Assembly (NCBI RefSeq): GCF_036248255.1
Contig: NZ_CP109178.1
Span: forward strand, 5,084,001 to 5,148,000
Length of the DNA: 64,000 bases
Direction of reading: 5' to 3'
DNA from: Streptomyces sp. NBC_01717
Lineage (GTDB): Bacteria > Actinomycetota > Actinomycetes > Streptomycetales > Streptomycetaceae
In this document: positions 17,877-26,291 of the stretch, in pieces
Layout of the letters: each line of letters begins with the position of its first letter
How positions within the stretch are numbered: position 1 is the stretch's first letter
Notes under the pieces: model-generated
The model's database searches: none
Seen by the model: the letters and a program-made list of their open reading frames with translations, nothing else
Told to the model about the DNA's origin: nothing
Translations under genes and position numbers: made by a program

Positions 17877-18925
17877 CCGAGCAGACGGCGGCCCCGATCG
17901 CCGCGACCGAGGAGCCCACCGCTCCGGAGCAGGAGCTGCCGCCGACGGGAGCGGAGCCCGCAGCGGCTGCCGAACCCGTCCCGGCCACGGAGCCTGTAAC
18001 GGCCACGGAGCCCATAGCGGCCACGGAGCCCGCCCCGGCCACGGTTGTCCCGGCCACGGAGCCCGCCCCGGCCACGGTTGTCCCGGCCACGGAGCCCGCA
18101 GCGGTCACCGAGCCCCTGGTTGCCCCCGATCAGGCACCCGCGGTGGCGGAGCCCGTCCCGGCTTCGAAGTCGTCCCGCCGCGTCCTGCGGGCCGTCGCCC
18201 GCTGGACCGCCGCCGTGCTGGTGCTCGGCGGTCTCGGCACCGGTACGGCCCTCGGCATCACCTCGATGGAGCGCACCGACGTACCGGGCCTGGCCACCGA
18301 GGGCGACGGGCGCTGGGACTACCCGGAGCTCAGCCTGCCCGCGCTGCCGGCCGGTTCGCCGCGCCCGTTCAACGAGGCCAATGTCGCCGAGATCCACCAC
18401 GCCGACCTGCGGAAGCTGCTGATCCCCGCCCCGGCCGGAGCAACCGCGGACAAGAAGCTGACGGGCGACTGGGTGAGCACCGCGCAGTTCGTCGGCGAGT
18501 TCCGCAAGGACAAGCGCGGCGAGCTCACGCAGCTGCTCGACGACTCGGCCCTGCGCCACATCGCGGCGCGCGGCTGGACCATGCCGGACGGCACGAGGTC
18601 CAGGGTCTATCTGCTGCAGTTCAACTCGACGGCGTACGCCCAAGGGCTCCGGGACGACACCTATGTGAGCAGCACCCCGGGCATACCGCTCGACTGGCCG
18701 ACGGATCTGCAGTTGGACGAGAGCTGGAACGCCGGCGGCAAGGTGCCGGAGACCGTGGTCTACGCGTTCGGCGAGACGAAGACCGGGAAGGGGCGGATCC
18801 ACGAGGCCTACATCCAGGCCGGTGACACGCTCGCCCTGGTCATCCACTCGCAGCAGGGCAAGAAGATCGCCGAGCAGATCCCGTTCCGCCAGACGCTGAT
18901 CCTGCAGAACCAGCTGCTGGGCTGA
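17873..18925 (+). CDS. Membrane-anchored extracytoplasmic protein, paralogue 3 of 3
   Basis: A 350-aa protein with a long repetitive cytoplasmic tail (ATEP units, about residues 20-90) and one membrane helix (AVLVLGGLGTGTALGI). The external domain holds DLRKLLIPAPAGA, then ALRHIAARGW and VYLLQF, matching the two preceding genes. Tight ATGA overlap with paralogue 2 indicates an operon of three subunits or variants. No enzymatic motif is visible. A heteromeric surface complex is an inference only. Confidence 0.75.
   Translation: MTEQTAAPIAATEEPTAPEQELPPTGAEPAAAAEPVPATEPVTATEPIAATEPAPATVVPATEPAPATVVPATEPAAVTEPLVAPDQAPAVAEPVPASKSSRRVLRAVARWTAAVLVLGGLGTGTALGITSMERTDVPGLATEGDGRWDYPELSLPALPAGSPRPFNEANVAEIHHADLRKLLIPAPAGATADKKLTGDWVSTAQFVGEFRKDKRGELTQLLDDSALRHIAARGWTMPDGTRSRVYLLQFNSTAYAQGLRDDTYVSSTPGIPLDWPTDLQLDESWNAGGKVPETVVYAFGETKTGKGRIHEAYIQAGDTLALVIHSQQGKKIAEQIPFRQTLILQNQLLG
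18029..18094 (+). repeat. Two exact 33-bp tandem copies inside paralogue 3
   Basis: Two identical in-frame 33-base units encode PAPATVVPATE twice. They are preceded by shorter 18-base ATEP-coding units from about 17983. The array lengthens the cytoplasmic Ala/Pro/Thr/Glu tail and may vary between strains. Confidence 0.9.
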
Positions 18926-19053
18926 TCCGCACGCCGGGGAGCCCGCTTCCTCGGCAAGCCCCGAACCATCGCGCCGGGCCCCTACCCATTAGGCTGGGGC
19001 CCGGCCCTGTACTGCCGCCATACCGCTCGTTATCGCTCGTCCGAGGAGCTCCC

Positions 19054-19155
19054 GTGCTTGAGGCATTCTTCTCCACCCTGCTGGTCCTGGTCTGCGTCGG
19101 TGTTCTCGCCTTCGCCGGCCTGACCGTGAAGAAGCTGTACCAGGGCCAGCGCTGA
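19054..19155 (+). CDS. 33-aa single-helix membrane peptide
   Basis: A GTG-start ORF with GAGGAG 7 bases upstream. It encodes LEAFFSTLLVLVCVGVLAF and continues to a basic end (VKKLYQGQR). One transmembrane helix with a positive C-terminus is predicted. It lies 49 bases before the nitrobindin gene. The ribosome site and amino-acid pattern support a real gene; function unknown. Confidence 0.65.
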   Translation: MLEAFFSTLLVLVCVGVLAFAGLTVKKLYQGQR

Positions 19156-19204
19156 CCCGCGTCCGCACCGCTCACCACCCCCTCACAGATCGTCTGAGCC
19201 GCTC

Positions 19205-19777
19205 ATGATCGAGATCCCGTCCGACCTCCACCCGGACCTCGTCCCGCTTGCCTTCCTGCTCGGCAACTGGACGGGCGCGGGCGTGTCCGACTTCCCCGGC
19301 GCCGAGAAGTGCAACTTCGGCCAGGAAGTCTCCTTCAGCCACGACGGCCGGGACTTCCTGGAATACGTCTCGCACTCCTGGGTGCTCGACGCCGAGGGCA
19401 ACAAGGTCAAGCCGCTGGAGACCGAGTCCGGCTACTGGCGCATCGACAAGGACCGCAAGGTCGAGGTCGTCATGGTCCGCGACCAGGGCGTCATCGAGAT
19501 CTGGTACGGCGAGCTCGCCCACCAGAAGCCGCAGATCGACCTGGTCACCGACGCGGTGGCCCGGACCGCGGCCTCCGGCCCGTACAACGGCGGCAAGCGC
19601 CTCTACGGCTATGTGAACAGCGACCTGATGTGGGTCGGCGAGAAGGCCACCCCCGAGGTGGAGCTGCGCCCGTACATGTCGGCACACCTGAAGAAGGTCG
19701 TCACCCCCGAAGAGGTCGAGGAGATGGCCAAGGGGCTCGGCGACCTGCCGGACGACGGCATCGCGTTCTTCAAGTAG
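19205..19777 (+). CDS. FABP-like/nitrobindin heme-binding protein
   Basis: A 190-aa beta-barrel protein of the DUF1794 (nitrobindin) family. The diagnostic strand-1 motif is LLGNWTGAGV. The conserved His near the C-terminus (SAHLKKVV) corresponds to the heme-ligand position in nitrobindins. Family members bind ferric heme and can isomerise peroxynitrite. Its next neighbour is the nickel regulator Nur; a functional link between them is not shown. Confidence 0.85.
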   Translation: MIEIPSDLHPDLVPLAFLLGNWTGAGVSDFPGAEKCNFGQEVSFSHDGRDFLEYVSHSWVLDAEGNKVKPLETESGYWRIDKDRKVEVVMVRDQGVIEIWYGELAHQKPQIDLVTDAVARTAASGPYNGGKRLYGYVNSDLMWVGEKATPEVELRPYMSAHLKKVVTPEEVEEMAKGLGDLPDDGIAFFK

Positions 19778-19858
19778 GCCCACCACCCGCACGCAGCCGG
19801 ACGGCCGAGTGGTCGTGCGGCCTGCGGGCGGGCGCTCGTCCGGTCCTACACTGGGCCT

Positions 19859-20320
19859 GTGGTGAGCACCGACTGGAAGAGCGACCTTCGGCAGCGCGGC
19901 TACCGGCTGACGCCGCAGCGGCAGCTTGTCCTCGAAGCGGTCGACAGACTGGAACACGCGACGCCGGACGACATCCTCTGCGAGGTGCGCAGGACGGCGT
20001 CCGGCGTGAACATCTCCACGGTCTACCGGACTCTGGAGCTCCTGGAGGAGCTGGGGCTGGTCAGCCACGCCCACCTGGGGCACGGGGCACCGACGTACCA
20101 CCTGGCCGACCGCCATCACCACATCCATCTGGTCTGCCGGGACTGCACGAACGTCATCGAGGCCGATGTCGACGTCGTCGCCGAGTTCACCACGAAGCTG
20201 CGGGACACGTTCGGGTTCGAGACCGATATGAAGCACTTCGCGATCTTCGGCCGCTGTGCCGACTGCACGACGAAGGCGGCGGCGGCCGGACCGGCCCCCG
20301 CTCCTGGTTCCGAGCAGTAA
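19859..20320 (+). CDS. nur: Nur, nickel-responsive Fur-family repressor
   Basis: The 153-aa orthologue of S. coelicolor Nur, which represses the iron SOD gene (sodF) and nickel uptake genes when Ni2+ is bound. The start is one of two adjacent GTG codons. All metal ligands of the known structure are in place: His33, His70, His72, His86, His88, His90 and His126. CxxC pairs occur at Cys93/96 and Cys133/136. The DNA-binding half starts RQRGYRLTPQRQLVLEAV. A short Ala/Pro-rich tail follows residue 138. Confidence 0.96.
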   Translation: MVSTDWKSDLRQRGYRLTPQRQLVLEAVDRLEHATPDDILCEVRRTASGVNISTVYRTLELLEELGLVSHAHLGHGAPTYHLADRHHHIHLVCRDCTNVIEADVDVVAEFTTKLRDTFGFETDMKHFAIFGRCADCTTKAAAAGPAPAPGSEQ

Positions 20321-20341
20321 ATCGAGTCGTACGCTGGTCGC

Positions 20342-21307
20342 ATGAAGAGCCCTCTGCTGTCCCTGCCCGGCGCCGTTCCCGCCGAAGGCCGCGACGAAGG
20401 TGTCGCCGCGCACTACGGCGACCTGTTCCGCGAGCAGCGCGCCCTCGCCGACGGCACCGGCCTCGTCGACCTCTCGCACCGCGGCGTCGTCACCGTCACC
20501 GGAAGCGACCGGCTGGCCTGGCTGCACCTGCTGCTCACCCAGCACGTCAGCGAACTCGCCCCCGGCCAGGCCACCGAGGCGCTGATTCTCACCGCGAACG
20601 GGCACATCGAGCACGCCCTCTACCTCGTCGACGACGGCGAGACGGTGTGGGCGCACGTCGAACCGGACACCCAGGGTGAACTGGTCGCCTATCTGGAGTC
20701 GATGAAGTTCTTCTACCAGGTCGAAGTCGCCGACCGTACCGAGGACTTCGCCGTCGTGCACCTGCCGGCCGGCTCCATCGAAGAGGTGCCGGAAGGTGTC
20801 GTCGTGCGGGAGGCGCCGCACGGCCGCGATCTGTTCCTGCCCCGCGCCGACCTGGAGCAGTACGCCGCCGAGCACGGCCCGGTGGCCGGCATCCTGGCGT
20901 ACGAGGCGCTGCGCGTCGAGGCGCACCGCCCCCGGCTCGGCTTCGAGACCGACCACCGCACCATCCCGCACGAGCTGGGCTGGATCGGCACCGCCGTCCA
21001 CCTCCAGAAGGGCTGCTACCGCGGTCAGGAGACCGTGGCCCGGGTGCAGAACCTGGGGAAGCCGCCGCGTCGGCTGGTCTTCCTGCACCTGGACGGCAGC
21101 GATGTGCTGCTGCCCGGGCACGGGACGCCGGTACGGCTCGCCGCGGACGGCGCGGACGGCCGCCAGCTCGGCTTCATCACCACGTCCGCCCGCCACCACG
21201 AGCTGGGCCCGATCGCACTGGCGTTGGTCAAGCGGAACGTGGCGGTGGACGCGGAACTGCTCGCCGGGGACACGGCTGCGGCCCAGGAGACGGTCGTCGA
21301 GCCGTAG
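20342..21307 (+). CDS. ygfZ: YgfZ/GcvT-like folate-binding iron-sulfur repair protein
   Basis: A 321-aa protein of the COG0354 family, which uses tetrahydrofolate and helps the assembly or repair of certain Fe-S enzymes. The signature KGCYRGQE is present at about residue 222, with the catalytic Cys. The N-terminal GcvT fold shows GLVDLSHRGVVTVTGSDRLAWLHLLLT. It starts 21 bases after nur, so the two may be co-transcribed. Confidence 0.92.
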   Translation: MKSPLLSLPGAVPAEGRDEGVAAHYGDLFREQRALADGTGLVDLSHRGVVTVTGSDRLAWLHLLLTQHVSELAPGQATEALILTANGHIEHALYLVDDGETVWAHVEPDTQGELVAYLESMKFFYQVEVADRTEDFAVVHLPAGSIEEVPEGVVVREAPHGRDLFLPRADLEQYAAEHGPVAGILAYEALRVEAHRPRLGFETDHRTIPHELGWIGTAVHLQKGCYRGQETVARVQNLGKPPRRLVFLHLDGSDVLLPGHGTPVRLAADGADGRQLGFITTSARHHELGPIALALVKRNVAVDAELLAGDTAAAQETVVEP

Positions 21308-21356
21308 ATCCTCCGCGGTCCTCGGAGCGCGCGTCCGGCTCCCCGCCGGACTCCGC

Positions 21357-21806
21357 TCAGACCTCGACGAGGACGGTGAACGGGCCATGGTTCGTGAGCG
21401 AGACCCGCATGTCCGCTCCGAACCGGCCCGTCTCCACATGCGCCCCCAGCGCCCGCAGCTGCGCCACCACCTCGTCGACCAGCGGTTCGGCGATCTCGCC
21501 GGGTGCCGCGGCGTTCCAGGTGGGCCTGCGGCCCTTCCGGGCGTCCCCGTAGAGAGTGAACTGCGAAATCACCAGAAGCGGTGCATTCACGTCGGAGCAG
21601 GACTTCTCGCCCTCCAGAATGCGGACCGACCAGAGCTTGCGGGCGAGCTGCGCCGCCTTCTCCACGGTGTCCCCATGGGTGACTCCGACCAGCACACACA
21701 GTCCCTCGCCGACGATTTCGCCCACCACCGCGGGCCCGCTTCCGTCGCCCGCGCCGTCGGCCACCGTGACGCTCGCGCCGTACACCCTCTGTATCACTGC
21801 ACGCAT
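21357..21806 (-). CDS. dtd: D-aminoacyl-tRNA deacylase
   Basis: A 149-aa DTD enzyme that hydrolyses D-amino acids (and Gly) mischarged on tRNA. The start [13 protein letters not shown] is the conserved N-terminus; upstream in-frame codons are ignored. Motifs SQFTLYGD (with catalytic Thr) and [12 protein letters not shown] (with the Gly-Pro cross-subunit motif) are intact. It is convergent with ygfZ; a small GTCCGG/CCGGAC inverted repeat at about 21333-21352 lies between them. Confidence 0.95.
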   Translation of the reverse strand: MRAVIQRVYGASVTVADGAGDGSGPAVVGEIVGEGLCVLVGVTHGDTVEKAAQLARKLWSVRILEGEKSCSDVNAPLLVISQFTLYGDARKGRRPTWNAAAPGEIAEPLVDEVVAQLRALGAHVETGRFGADMRVSLTNHGPFTVLVEV

Positions 21807-21922
21807 ACAGACCAACCTATCTTGGGCTGAACGGGTACAGAGCACCTGCGTAGTCACCGTACGGAATGGCACGATGCACGGAGGCGGTGTGCCGACGCAC
21901 CGGTCGAGGGGATGGACAAAGC

Positions 21923-22543
21923 ATGAGTACATATGGAGCCGGGCACCCAGCCGGTGCCGTACCGGTCACGCGTGCCACAACCAGTACCGATACCACCGCC
22001 GGCGCCATGCGGCCACCCGTGCAGCGGACCGGTCCAGGCATCGGCGAGCGACTGCCGGGGCAGTCGCCGCCCGAGCTGGGCGCCCTGCGGCTGCCGGAGC
22101 TGCGCAACCTGCGCCGTGACTCGCAGCGCGACGAGGCCGACCTCAGTTACGTGCGCCGCCTGGTCCAGGGCCGCATCGACATCCTTCGGGCCGAGCTGGC
22201 CCGCCGTCGGGATCCCGAGACGCCGGTCGTGGACCGGCTCTCCGAGATCCTCGCCGACACCCCGTCCCGGCACCGTTCCTCCGCCCGGCACGTCACGCTC
22301 ACCACGCCGCGCAGCGACGAGTTCCGCCGGCTGGCGGCCGAAACGCTCGCCGAGGTCGAACTCTCCGACCTCGACGCCCGCACCGACGAAGAGCTGTACA
22401 CCGCGATGGGGCGGCTCGTCCGCTACGAGCAGCAGGTCTCCCGCCGCCGTCACCAGCTGCAACGTACCGCTGACGATTGCAGCGCCGAGATCGCCCGCAG
22501 GTACCGTGATGGGGAAGCACAAGTAGACGACCTGCTCGCCTGA
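21923..22543 (+). CDS. rsiG: RsiG, c-di-GMP-armed anti-sigma factor for WhiG
   Basis: A 206-aa protein whose helical hairpin binds partially intercalated c-di-GMP and then sequesters the sporulation sigma factor WhiG. Both copies of the E-x3-S-x2-R-x3-Q-x3-D ligand motif are perfect: [16 protein letters not shown] (about residues 72-87) and [16 protein letters not shown] (about 172-187). The ~45-residue N-terminus is disordered. The start at 21923 follows GAGGGGA. Older annotation may call such genes amfC. A terminator follows. No whiG lies in this window. Confidence 0.92.
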   Translation: MSTYGAGHPAGAVPVTRATTSTDTTAGAMRPPVQRTGPGIGERLPGQSPPELGALRLPELRNLRRDSQRDEADLSYVRRLVQGRIDILRAELARRRDPETPVVDRLSEILADTPSRHRSSARHVTLTTPRSDEFRRLAAETLAEVELSDLDARTDEELYTAMGRLVRYEQQVSRRRHQLQRTADDCSAEIARRYRDGEAQVDDLLA

Positions 22544-22549
22544 AGCGAT

Positions 22550-22588
22550 CCTTCCGGGCGGGGCGGGTCACTCGCCCCGCCCGGAAGG
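22550..22588 (+). terminator. Terminator after rsiG
   Basis: A perfect 16-bp stem (CCTTCCGGGCGGGGCG and complement) with a 7-base loop begins 7 bases after the rsiG stop. It ends 9 bases before the asparaginase ATG, so the next gene must use an internal promoter, read-through or a start within the hairpin. Confidence 0.85.
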
Positions 22589-22597
22589 CCGCCCCCC

Positions 22598-23581
22598 ATG
22601 ACCTCCACACCTCACATATCCCCGGCGTCCCCCGCCGGCCCTGCCCTTCCCGTTCTGGCCGAGGTCGTACGGTCCGGCTTCGTGGAGGGCCACCACCGGG
22701 GCTCCCTGGTCATGCTGGCAGCGGACGGCAGTGTGGAGCGGACCCTCGGAGACCCGGACGCGCCGGTCTTCCCCCGCTCCTCCAACAAGCCGATGCAGGC
22801 CGCCGCCGTGCTGCGGGCCGGCCTCGACCTCTCCGGGGAACGGCTGGCGCTGGCCGCCGCGAGCCACTCGGGCGAGGTGTTCCACCTCGACCTCGTACGC
22901 AAGATGCTCGCCGACCACGGACTGACGCCGGAGGATCTGCAGACCCCGCCCGATCTGCCGCTGGACCCGACCGAGGCGGAGACGTATCTCGCCGCAGGCC
23001 AGGTCCGTGAGCGGATCACCATGAACTGCTCCGGCAAGCACGCCGCCATGCTCGCGGTGTGCGCCCTCAACGGCTGGGACCGGGCGACCTATCTGGACCC
23101 GGCGCACCCGCTCCAGCAGCTGGTCCACCAGGTGGTCGAGGAGGCGGCGGGCGAACGTGTCGCGGCGGTCGGTACGGACGGCTGCGGGGCGCCGCTGATG
23201 GCGATCAGCCTGGTGGGTCTGGCGCGGGCGTTCCGCTCGTTCGTGCGGGCGGAGGAGGGCACCGCCGAGCGCCGGGTGGCGGACGCGATGCGTGCCCACC
23301 CCGAGTACGTCGCGGGCACCCGGCGCCCCGACACCTGGCTGATGCGCGAGGTGCCGGGCACGCTCTCCAAGATGGGCGCCGAGGCGGTCCAGGCGGTGGC
23401 GCTGCCGGACGGCCGGGCGCTGGCATTCAAGATCACCGACGGCGGGGGCCGGGCGCTCGGCCCGGTGCTCGCCAGGGCGCTGGAGCTGCTCGGCGTCGAC
23501 GCCCCGGTGGTGGGCCGGATCGGACGGGCGCCGCTGCTGGGCGGCAGCGCGGAGGTGGGCGAGATCCGGGCGGCATTCTGA
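22598..23581 (+). CDS. Type II-like asparaginase (Asparaginase_II family)
   Basis: A 327-aa member of the Rhizobium etli-type thermolabile asparaginase family, which hydrolyses L-asparagine to aspartate and ammonia. Conserved blocks are FPRSSNKPMQA, SHSGE and ITMNCSGKHAAML (the Ser-Lys-containing active-site segment). GTDGCGAP is also present. No signal peptide is seen, so it acts in the cytoplasm. It starts only 9 bases after the rsiG terminator hairpin. Confidence 0.9.
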   Translation: MTSTPHISPASPAGPALPVLAEVVRSGFVEGHHRGSLVMLAADGSVERTLGDPDAPVFPRSSNKPMQAAAVLRAGLDLSGERLALAAASHSGEVFHLDLVRKMLADHGLTPEDLQTPPDLPLDPTEAETYLAAGQVRERITMNCSGKHAAMLAVCALNGWDRATYLDPAHPLQQLVHQVVEEAAGERVAAVGTDGCGAPLMAISLVGLARAFRSFVRAEEGTAERRVADAMRAHPEYVAGTRRPDTWLMREVPGTLSKMGAEAVQAVALPDGRALAFKITDGGGRALGPVLARALELLGVDAPVVGRIGRAPLLGGSAEVGEIRAAF

Positions 23582-23644
23582 CCGGATCCGTGGCGGCGGA
23601 AAACCGGGCGACATTCCACGGACCACATGCCTAGCGTGGGGCAC

Positions 23645-24898
23645 ATGAGCCTTGAGGTCCGTCCCGTCACCGCATCGGAGTTCCCCGACTGGCTGCGCGC
23701 CTTGAACACCGGCTTTCTGCGCCCGCCGACGGTGACGGAGGGGGAGGTCGCGAGCCGCCTCCCGCACATGGACCTGTCCCGGACCCAAGGGGTGTTCGAC
23801 GCCGGCCGGTGTGTGGCGACGTTCCGCTCGTTCGCGCAGGAGCTGACGGTGGTCGGAGGCGCCACGGTGCCGTCCGACGCGGTCACCAACGTCACGGTGT
23901 CGCCCACGCACCGCCGGCGCGGGCTGCTCACCCGGATGATGGCCACGGACCTGGCGGCCGCCAAGGACCGCGGTGACGTGGTCGCCACGCTGATCGCCGC
24001 CGAGTACCCGATCTACGGGCGGTACGGGTTCGGCCCGGCCGCCTGGACCACCGAGTGGGAGATCGACGTCCCCCGGGCGGGTCTGGACCCGCGCTGGTCG
24101 GGCCCGTCCGCTGCGGACGGCGGCGGTCGGATCGACCTGGTGGACGGCGCGGAGGTACGCAAGCTCGGCCCGGCCCTGCACGACCGGCTGCGCGCCCGGC
24201 AACACGGCGTGGTCAGCCGTGGCGACCGCTGGTGGCAGCTGAACACCGGCGAGGACGTGCCCGTGCCGGGATCGTGGACGGAACCGTTCCACGCGGTGTA
24301 CCGCAACGCGGACGGTGCGGTCGACGGTCTGCTCGTCTACCGCGCCGACGACAAGTGGGGCGATGCGAAGCAGCCGCTGAACCGGGCGTCCGTCCTCGGT
24401 CTGATCGCCGAGACCCCGGCGGCGGAACGGGCGCTGTGGCATTACGTCTGCTCGATCGACTGGATCACCACGGTCCGCTCGGGCCACCGCGCCCCCGACG
24501 ACCTGCTCCCCCTTCTCCTCCCGGACCCGCGCGCGGCCCGCGTCGTGACGCAGGCGGACTGGATGTGGGTGCGGGTGCTGGACGTCGTACGAGCCCTGGA
24601 GGCCCGCACCTACGCGGTCCCGGCCTCCCTGACCCTGGACATCCACGACCCGGAGGGTCTCGCCGGCGGCCGGTTCCGCCTGGACGCATCCCCGGACGGC
24701 GCCTCGTGCGCAGCGACGACGCGTAGCGCGGATCTGTCCCTGGACGTACGGGAGCTGGGGACGCTCTGTCTCGGCGACGAATCGACGCTGCGGCTGGCTG
24801 CGCTGGGCCGGGTCGAGGAGCTCACGCCGGGTGCAGCGGCGGTGGCGGACAGGGTGTTCCGGGCGGGACGGCGGGCCTGGTGCCCGGATGTGTTCTGA
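23645..24898 (+). CDS. Eis-like GNAT N-acetyltransferase
   Basis: A 417-aa protein with the three-part Eis layout: an N-terminal GNAT domain with the acetyl-CoA loop [17 protein letters not shown], a second GNAT-like region, and a C-terminal SCP-like domain. The [14 protein letters not shown] segment is typical of Eis, and the chain ends in a free carboxylate after CPDVF, the proposed base in Eis. Mycobacterial Eis acetylates aminoglycosides and lysines; the substrate here is unknown. An ATG six codons earlier lacks a ribosome site. Confidence 0.88.
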   Translation: MSLEVRPVTASEFPDWLRALNTGFLRPPTVTEGEVASRLPHMDLSRTQGVFDAGRCVATFRSFAQELTVVGGATVPSDAVTNVTVSPTHRRRGLLTRMMATDLAAAKDRGDVVATLIAAEYPIYGRYGFGPAAWTTEWEIDVPRAGLDPRWSGPSAADGGGRIDLVDGAEVRKLGPALHDRLRARQHGVVSRGDRWWQLNTGEDVPVPGSWTEPFHAVYRNADGAVDGLLVYRADDKWGDAKQPLNRASVLGLIAETPAAERALWHYVCSIDWITTVRSGHRAPDDLLPLLLPDPRAARVVTQADWMWVRVLDVVRALEARTYAVPASLTLDIHDPEGLAGGRFRLDASPDGASCAATTRSADLSLDVRELGTLCLGDESTLRLAALGRVEELTPGAAAVADRVFRAGRRAWCPDVF

Positions 24899-25066
24899 TC
24901 AGGAATCGGTCGGGACGAGGAGCAGCGCGAGGATGAGGGCTCCTGCCCCCGCACAGTTGGAGCTGCCGGTCTTGAGGCCCAGGGTCAGCAGGGTGAAGCC
25001 CACCGTGCCCATGAGGCCGTACTTCCACTGAACGAACTGCTCGAGTCCCAGCGTGATGAATGGCAT
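24899..25066 (-). CDS. Small membrane protein (55 aa)
   Basis: A 55-aa ORF starting MPFITLGLEQFVQWKYGLM with GGAGGAG 8 bases upstream. Two hydrophobic stretches (MGTVGFTLLTLGL and GAGALILALLLV) suggest two short membrane helices. It is convergent with the Eis-like gene, whose stop it abuts. No family is recognised. Confidence 0.6.
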   Translation of the reverse strand: MPFITLGLEQFVQWKYGLMGTVGFTLLTLGLKTGSSNCAGAGALILALLLVPTDS

Positions 25067-25323
25067 GGCGGTCACTCCTCCGTCGGTGAAGGGGCGTCTG
25101 CGCATGCACACCTTTGTGCCGCTCGGACGCGATACCTGTGACTCCCGGCAACCACTCAACTCCCCTATGAATTTGACTGGTTGGCCTGTTGGTATGGTTC
25201 CCTGCGGAGTGGAGTTCGCAAACTTGTCTGGTTGTGTAGGTAAGTTGATGGCACTGCGATGACGATTCAGTTGGTTGCGAGCTCCATCTCTTGTTGTGCA
25301 CCTGGTAGTTGTATGGTTGAGAG
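25067..25323. promoter_or_regulatory. AT-rich control region upstream of the GntR gene
   Basis: This stretch is clearly less GC-rich than its surroundings and TTG-rich. It contains AACTT...AAGTT half sites around 25218-25246 and the box CACCTGGTAGTTGTA (25299-25313). TATGGT at 25312-25317 sits 6 bases before the GTG start, so a leaderless transcript is likely. The same 15-base box occurs upstream of the phosphotransferase gene. Confidence 0.5.
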
Positions 25324-26289
25324 GTGACGAGCCATGGACCTGTGCCAGGTGGCAACAGTGCGCATCAGTACAAGCGGATCGCCGATGAGCTGCTGAAAGG
25401 GATCAACAGCGAGGTGTGGCGGCCCGGCGACCGGCTGCCCACGCATGAGCAGCTTGCAGACCGTTTCGACGTCTCGCGTGCGACGGTCAAAGAAGCGCTG
25501 AAGCTGCTCAGCAGCAAGGGGCTGATCGTCACCCGGCAGGGCAGCGGGACGTTCGTCAGCCAAGGGCCGAAGTCCGATGTCGTCCCGCAACGCAACAGCC
25601 CCTCCGTCGAGAACCGGGACGACGGCGGGGACGACGACGGCGACGACGTGTGGGCGGTCGTCTCGGAGCGCGTCCCTCCGGTGCTGCTGAAGCCCTACCT
25701 GGAAGAGGCGTTCGAGGCCACGCAGGTGAAGCTCGATGTCTTCTCGATGACCACGGAGTCGCTGGCGGCCCGGGTGTCGGACCAGAAGAACCGCATCATG
25801 ACCGGGGAGATCAGGCCGCCCCGAAGCATCACGGCCCGGCTGATGCTCCCCGACTGCGACTTCCCTCATCTCGCCATCCCCCGCCCGGTGGACGGGACGG
25901 ACGATCCGCGGGTGCGGCGGCGGCTGAAGGGGATCCTGCAGAGCCACGCGACCATGCTCCGGGAGGCCCTGTTCGAACTCCGCTACCAGGGGTTCGTGCC
26001 CGAAGTCGATGTCGAGGTGCGGTTGGTGCCGTTCGCACCGCAGATGAAGCTGTACATTCTGAACCGCCGACTGGCGCTGCAGGGCTTCTACGTGACCGAA
26101 GAGGGCACCATCCCGCTCCCTCCGGACCGCGAGGAAGTCGCGATCTACGACGCCTACGGTACGGGGGCCACCCTCTTTCCGTATCGCGCCTCGGCCGACT
26201 CCACACCCGACCAAGTCGGCATCGTGCGCACGTTTCAGGCATTTTTTGACTCGAACTGGGACAAACTAGCCACAAGGGCGGATTTCTGA
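25324..26289 (+). CDS. GntR-family transcriptional regulator
   Basis: A 321-aa regulator with GTG start. The N-terminal winged helix is classic GntR (QYKRIADELLKGINSEVWRPG, then RATVKEALKLLSSKGLIVTRQGSGTFVS). After an Asp-rich linker, the ~200-residue C-terminal domain is not a common FCD or UTRA domain. It contains SMTTESLAARVSDQKNRI and a Pro-rich TIPLPPDREEV segment, and its ligand is unknown. It is followed 2 bases later by a HAD hydrolase and then a phosphotransferase-like gene. Confidence 0.88.
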   Translation: MTSHGPVPGGNSAHQYKRIADELLKGINSEVWRPGDRLPTHEQLADRFDVSRATVKEALKLLSSKGLIVTRQGSGTFVSQGPKSDVVPQRNSPSVENRDDGGDDDGDDVWAVVSERVPPVLLKPYLEEAFEATQVKLDVFSMTTESLAARVSDQKNRIMTGEIRPPRSITARLMLPDCDFPHLAIPRPVDGTDDPRVRRRLKGILQSHATMLREALFELRYQGFVPEVDVEVRLVPFAPQMKLYILNRRLALQGFYVTEEGTIPLPPDREEVAIYDAYGTGATLFPYRASADSTPDQVGIVRTFQAFFDSNWDKLATRADF

Positions 26290-26291
26290 TC

